Origin: Syntrophorhabdaceae bacterium
GTDB taxonomy: Bacteria > Desulfobacterota > Syntrophorhabdia > Syntrophorhabdales > Syntrophorhabdaceae
Reading direction: 5' to 3'
NCBI GenBank assembly: GCA_026416315.1
Contig: JAOAFK010000034.1
Span: forward strand, 1 to 10,210
Length of the DNA stretch: 10,210 nt
Shown: piece by piece, positions 8,024-10,210 of the stretch
How positions within the stretch are numbered: position 1 is the stretch's first letter
Layout of the letters: each line of letters begins with the position of its first letter
The notes under the pieces: generated by a model
The model's database searches: none
What the model was told of the DNA's origin: nothing
Seen by the model: the letters and a program-made list of their open reading frames with translations, nothing else
Program-made: the position numbers and the translations under genes

Positions 8024-8065
8024 AACACCCTCTTTTTGTTTGCATTATAGATAAAAGAGGGTGTT
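8024..8065. terminator. Stem-loop terminator between converging operons
   Basis: A perfect 13-bp inverted repeat, AACACCCTCTTTT (8024-8036) and AAAAGAGGGTGTT (8053-8065), with a 16-base loop. Read on the minus strand, the stem is followed by a U-rich run (TTATTTTTAA, 8023-8014), so it best fits an intrinsic terminator for the yedE-tusA operon. On the plus strand it lies seven bases after the arsC stop but has no T-run after it, so it may only slow or stabilise that transcript's end. Confidence 0.8.
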
Positions 8066-8076
8066 AAATGATGCTA

Positions 8077-8295
8077 TTATTCTCTAACTATTATGATTTT
8101 ATAGCCTGTCTCATCAGTTTCAATTTCTTTTATAGTCCAGCCCTGGGAAATGGCTGCACGGGAGACATTTTCTTTTGATGTGTCTGTATCTACAAGGATA
8201 ATAATCTCACCTTTTTTTATCTTTTTTATCTCGTTCATTGTTAAGATTACAGGTTGTGGGCACGAAAGCCCTCTGGCATCTATCATTGAACCCAT
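8077..8295 (-). CDS. TusA/SirA-family sulfur (selenium) carrier protein
   Basis: A 72-residue cytoplasmic protein of the TusA fold. The signature 'DARGLSCPQPV' (6-16) places the persulfide-carrying Cys12, and the following helix 'MNEIKKIKKGE' (20-30) and strands fit the family. The start is fixed by AGGAGGTG (8310-8303), seven bases before ATG 8295; a second in-frame ATG three codons on is too far from it. It follows yedE by 16 bases, with the ribosome site directly after the yedE stop, so the two are co-transcribed. TusA-like proteins paired with YedE transporters are thought to take sulfur or selenium from, or pass it to, the membrane partner. It is only the TusA domain, not the longer YedF protein of about 200 residues. 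Confidence 0.9.
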   Translation of the reverse strand: MGSMIDARGLSCPQPVILTMNEIKKIKKGEIIILVDTDTSKENVSRAAISQGWTIKEIETDETGYKIIIVRE

Positions 8296-8311
8296 AGTTC
8301 AACACCTCCTT

Positions 8312-9409
8312 TTATGCAACTTTTTTTCTCATGGTAAAGCCTATAAAAAGGCACACAAGGATCCCTATAATCACTGCATGTATACCATATGGACCTATAC
8401 CATCAGGAGAGCTGGCCAGACCGAAATTATGTGATATGGCTGCACCTAAAATCATACCAAATACAAAAACCGCTGCATCACCATCGCCTTCTCCTGCAAG
8501 GAAGAGTTGTCTGCCTGGGCATCCCCCTGCAAGGGTAAATGCGAGGCCTGCAAGGAGCATCCCACCAAAGTTCCACAGACTCATTGTATGGGCAACAGGC
8601 TGTTTTGAAAATCCGGGGTTGAATTGCCCGAGGGCAAGGTTTGTAATAAAGGCAAACACAATTAGAGAAATAAACCCTAATAAGAGGTGGGTCTGTCGAA
8701 AGAGAATGAAATCTCGGATAGCCCCCATGGTGCAGAACCTGCTTCTCTGGGCAAGAAATCCTATAAATACACCTGCAATCAACGAGATATAAAGGGGGGC
8801 ATGCATGGAGCCAGGGCCTTTTACACTGTAAAATAATATACCATTTTTTTCCTGGTTCGGTATCTGGGGAAATATGAGCATTAACACAAGAAAGCCAAGC
8901 ATGGTTAAAGGCATGAGCCATCCAACGGTTGTGTGTGCTGGCTGTGACCTTCCGAGGTTATATCCGTTTTTAAGAAATAATGTACCAATCCATATGCCTG
9001 TAATCAGCCCCAAAAGACCGAATATGGCATTTCCGTCACCTCCGGCGAGTCTAAGGGCTGCCCTCCAGGGACAACCTAAAAATACAAGACCGCCTATCAT
9101 GGCAAATACACCGAGAATAAAACGCACAACAGGGGCAGAGCCTGTCCTTGCCCTGAATTCTCTAAACAGATATGCAGCCACCATAGAGCCTAAAACAAAT
9201 CCTATTATTTCAGGACGCATATACTGAACAGGCGATACCCTATGCAGCCCTAAGGCACCAGCTATGTCCCTTTCAAAACAAGCCACACACACACCCATAT
9301 TAGGGGGGTTACCCAATTTCTGTAAAAGAGGCGCAAGAACACCAATTATAGCCCCGGCTGTGATGATACCCCAAGGGGATGCAAAAAAACTAAACTTTTT
9401 TTGAGTCAT
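8312..9409 (-). CDS. yedE: YedE-family putative selenium transporter
   Basis: A 365-residue membrane protein of the YeeE/YedE (DUF395) family, with about nine to ten hydrophobic segments in two related halves: 'FLGCPWRAALRLAGGDGNA' (110-128) and 'LAGGCPGRQLFLAGEGDGDA' (293-312). Conserved cysteines are Cys41/Cys44 ('GVCVACF'), Cys113, Cys226 ('RSRFC') and Cys297. The segments 'NMGVCVACFERDIAGALGLH' (37-56), 'GPGSMHAPLYISL' (198-210) and 'ISHNFGLASS' (325-334) are, to my recollection, typical of the branch annotated as selenium-related YedE and not the thiosulfate YeeE branch. The SD GGAGGA (9420-9415) is five bases before ATG 9409 and can be paired by an upstream segment (see 9416-9450). It is followed by the TusA-like gene and preceded by a long structured leader with its own promoter. 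Import of a selenium species is inferred from family annotation. Confidence 0.9.
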   Translation of the reverse strand: MTQKKFSFFASPWGIITAGAIIGVLAPLLQKLGNPPNMGVCVACFERDIAGALGLHRVSPVQYMRPEIIGFVLGSMVAAYLFREFRARTGSAPVVRFILGVFAMIGGLVFLGCPWRAALRLAGGDGNAIFGLLGLITGIWIGTLFLKNGYNLGRSQPAHTTVGWLMPLTMLGFLVLMLIFPQIPNQEKNGILFYSVKGPGSMHAPLYISLIAGVFIGFLAQRSRFCTMGAIRDFILFRQTHLLLGFISLIVFAFITNLALGQFNPGFSKQPVAHTMSLWNFGGMLLAGLAFTLAGGCPGRQLFLAGEGDGDAAVFVFGMILGAAISHNFGLASSPDGIGPYGIHAVIIGILVCLFIGFTMRKKVA

Positions 9410-9415
9410 TTTTAT

Positions 9416-9450
9416 CCTCCTCTATTTTTAATTTTTGATTGCAGAGGAAG
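9416..9450 (-). promoter_or_regulatory. Hairpin sequestering the yedE ribosome binding site
   Basis: Minus-strand CTTCCTCT (9450-9443) pairs with AGAGGAGG (9423-9416) in 8 bp with one wobble, closing a 19-base A/T-rich loop. The 3' arm covers the whole yedE Shine-Dalgarno sequence, five to six bases before ATG 9409. The 5' arm is also part of segment C, which can pair more strongly with segment B (9544-9534), so this hairpin should form only when B is occupied. Confidence 0.55.
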
Positions 9451-9529
9451 GATTCATTGTTGAGGGGTTATATGATGATGGTCAGGAAGGTTCTATAAAG
9501 ATCTATCGAGTCTTATACGGGAAGCCCCT

Positions 9530-9616
9530 TTATTCCTTCCTCTGTTTTCTATTAAGGCCTGACCCAGGCCTTCTTGTTATTCAGGTTAAAGACAGAGGAA
9601 CAAAAGGCTTTCCCAT
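9530..9616 (-). CDS. Leader ORF with in-frame TGA at codon 12 (possible selenocysteine)
   Basis: The ATG at 9616 follows GGAGGTGA (9628-9621), a perfect eight-base match to the 16S 3' end with four bases between, the strongest ribosome site in the window. The frame reads MGKPFVPLSLT and then TGA (9583-9581). If the TGA is read as selenocysteine, it continues 16 codons (ITRRPGSGLNRK...) to TAA at 9532-9530, giving 28 residues. A perfect hairpin starts eight bases after the TGA. The ORF spans segments A and B of the leader, and its distal TAA lies immediately after B. It sits between the radical SAM gene and yedE. It could be a regulatory leader peptide of 11 or 28 residues, or a tiny selenoprotein. 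Translation initiation is well supported; selenocysteine insertion is a hypothesis, since no selA/B/C/D gene is in view. Confidence 0.55.
9554..9572 (-). promoter_or_regulatory. SECIS-like hairpin just downstream of the leader TGA
   Basis: On the minus strand the sequence AAGGCCTGGGTCAGGCCTT forms a perfect 7-bp stem with the 5-base loop GGGTC. The loop begins 15 bases after the TGA. Bacterial SECIS elements have a stem-loop in the coding region shortly after UGA, typically with a G in the first two loop bases; the E. coli fdhF element has a GGUC loop 18 bases after its UGA. The spacing here is slightly short of that. No T-run follows, so it is not a terminator. Confidence 0.45.
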
Positions 9617-9653
9617 AGTTTCACCTCCCTTTCTATATGATGTTATATGATTT

Positions 9654-9683
9654 TATATACATTTTTTATTTTTAAAAAGTCAA
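9654..9683 (-). promoter_or_regulatory. Sigma-70-like promoter of the yedE leader
   Basis: Minus-strand TTGACT (9683-9678), an 18-base A/T-rich spacer, then TATATA (9659-9654). The -35 box matches TTGACA in five of six positions and overlaps the TGA stop of the radical SAM gene. The start site would be near 9647, about 30 bases before the leader ORF. This makes yedE-tusA separately transcribed from the radical SAM gene, at least in part. Confidence 0.6.
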
Positions 9684-10210
9684 CCTAAAACCTTGCCCCT
9701 TCTTTTTAATGTATCTCCATGATTTATGGGTTTTACATCCTTTTTTTCCTTCTCATAAACAGTGATTGTATTTAGCCCTTCAAAAAGCTTTTTAATCTCC
9801 GAAATCTCATCGGGTCTTAAGGGCTCTACATCGCATGGTCTTAAGGGCGTATTTATCTGCACTTCATCGGGGTTTAGTTTTTTTGTTATCTCGGCAATTT
9901 TTCTCGCAGATGTTATATTTTCTTTTATAAACATGACCTGTAAGGCAAACTTACCGCAGAAATTTTTTTTAAAATCCGTAAGACCCTGTATTAAGGTCTT
10001 AAATTCTATACCTTCTGCAGGTTTGTTTATCTTTAGAAAGGTTCCCTCTGTATCCGCATCGAGTTTTGCGATAACAAGGTCAGCATTAGATAGGTCTTCC
10101 TGCACGTCTTTGCGATTTATAAGGGTTGAGTTGGTAATCACAGCTATTTTTTCTTTTCTTATTTTTCTTATTGATCTGATGGCTTCGCCTAAATTGAGTG
10201 CCAGGGTAGG
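9680..10210 (-). CDS. Radical SAM protein, COG0731-type, C-terminal part (N-terminus outside window)
   Basis: The frame is open from the right window edge to TGA at 9682-9680, giving 176 residues. It reads into the window with 'PTLALNLGEAIRSI', matching the 'GEPTL...GEAI' segment of this family, then 'VITNSTLINRKDVQEDL', 'LDADTEGTFLKINKP', and 'QINTPLRPCDVEPLRPDE' (the family's 'NTPxRPP' region). The CxxxCxxC cluster motif would lie upstream, outside the window. A GTG at 10141 is in frame but internal, so I do not take it as the start. The C-terminus ends 'LKRRGKVLG'; as I recall, relatives often continue past 'LxRRPCT' into a small helical domain, so this copy may be short. Function in this family is mostly unknown. 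It precedes the yedE leader, whose promoter overlaps its stop codon. Confidence 0.85.
   Translation of the reverse strand, partial: PTLALNLGEAIRSIRKIRKEKIAVITNSTLINRKDVQEDLSNADLVIAKLDADTEGTFLKINKPAEGIEFKTLIQGLTDFKKNFCGKFALQVMFIKENITSARKIAEITKKLNPDEVQINTPLRPCDVEPLRPDEISEIKKLFEGLNTITVYEKEKKDVKPINHGDTLKRRGKVLG

Larger units (their letters stand above)
9410..9647 (-). promoter_or_regulatory. Structured leader of yedE with four mutually complementary segments
   Basis: Reading the minus strand, segment A is TTCCTCTGT (9600-9592, codons 6-9 of the leader ORF). Segment B is ACAGAGGAAGGA (9545-9534), segment C is TCCTTCCTCTG (9452-9442), and segment D is AGAGGAGG (9423-9416), the yedE ribosome binding site. 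A pairs with B over 9 bp, B with C over 11 bp, and C with D over 8 bp including one G-T wobble. The pairings exclude one another in the A:B/C:D versus B:C pattern of translational attenuators. No T-run follows any of these stems, so control of initiation is more likely than control of termination. The transcript start near 9647 is inferred from the promoter at 9683-9654. The pairing is seen in the sequence; the switch mechanism is inferred. Confidence 0.65.

Noticed and set aside
8077..8295. The TusA-like gene as full-length YedF
   Set aside because: It has only the N-terminal TusA domain of 72 residues; the second YedF domain is absent and a terminator follows.
8478..8921. Long minus-strand frame inside yedE, and similar long frames opposite the permease (5180-5656) and opposite the DUF523 and PurF-like genes (1470-2000)
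   Set aside because: They overlap clearly conserved genes, have no SD and show unlikely compositions; they are by-products of codon bias.
9554..9572. The leader hairpin as an intrinsic terminator of the radical SAM gene
   Set aside because: Neither strand has a T-run after the stem, and it lies inside a short translated frame with a promoter upstream.
9435..9650. Plus-strand open frame of 71 codons across the yedE leader
   Set aside because: It has no ribosome site and no recognisable domain, and it is antisense to the leader, whose minus-strand promoter, SD and pairing segments explain the region better.
9680..9682. The TGA ending the radical SAM gene as a second selenocysteine codon
   Set aside because: Only a few A/T-rich codons follow before TAA, no hairpin follows, and the TGA is part of the leader's -35 box.

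Overview
The window looks like part of an AT-rich genome of an anaerobic, probably Gram-negative bacterium. This rests on genes typical of such organisms (a putative selenium transporter of the YedE family with a TusA-like partner, a COG0731-type radical SAM enzyme, a DUF523-DUF1722 protein, periplasmic-type VKOR/Trx chemistry) and on heavy use of AGG/AGA and ATA codons. A Desulfobacterota- or Nitrospirota-like host would fit, but no marker in the window settles it.

Region 1 (1-3171, minus strand) is a tightly overlapping operon of three genes: a PurF-like phosphoribosyltransferase with a degenerate glutaminase site, a DUF523-DUF1722 protein (TudS/YbgA-like), and a ParB/Spo0J-like protein that runs off the left edge. 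The stop/start junctions overlap by 1 and 8 bases.

Region 2 (3321-8017, plus strand) runs divergently. It starts with glutaminyl-tRNA synthetase and continues into an apparent arsenic/thiol-redox cluster: an ArsP-family permease, a 75-residue thioredoxin-like CxxC protein, a VKOR-thioredoxin fusion, and a thioredoxin-type arsenate reductase. Gaps are 20-54 bases. ArsC would reduce arsenate, the permease is the likely exporter, and the redox proteins would supply or relay electrons.

Region 3 (8077-10210, minus strand) holds the end of a radical SAM gene, then a promoter and a long structured leader, then yedE (selenium-transporter family) and a TusA-like sulfur/selenium carrier gene. A stem-loop terminator lies between the converging regions 2 and 3.

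The most interesting element is the yedE leader (about 9647-9410, minus strand). It contains a short ORF with a perfect Shine-Dalgarno sequence and an in-frame TGA at codon 12. A perfect hairpin resembling a bacterial SECIS follows the TGA. The leader also has four mutually complementary segments (A:B 9 bp, B:C 11 bp, C:D 8 bp), where D is the yedE ribosome binding site. This is the architecture expected of a translational attenuator. With a UGA codon in front of a putative selenium transporter, it suggests a selenium-responsive, selenocysteine-decoding switch. The complementarity is read directly from the sequence; the selenium-sensing role is inference.
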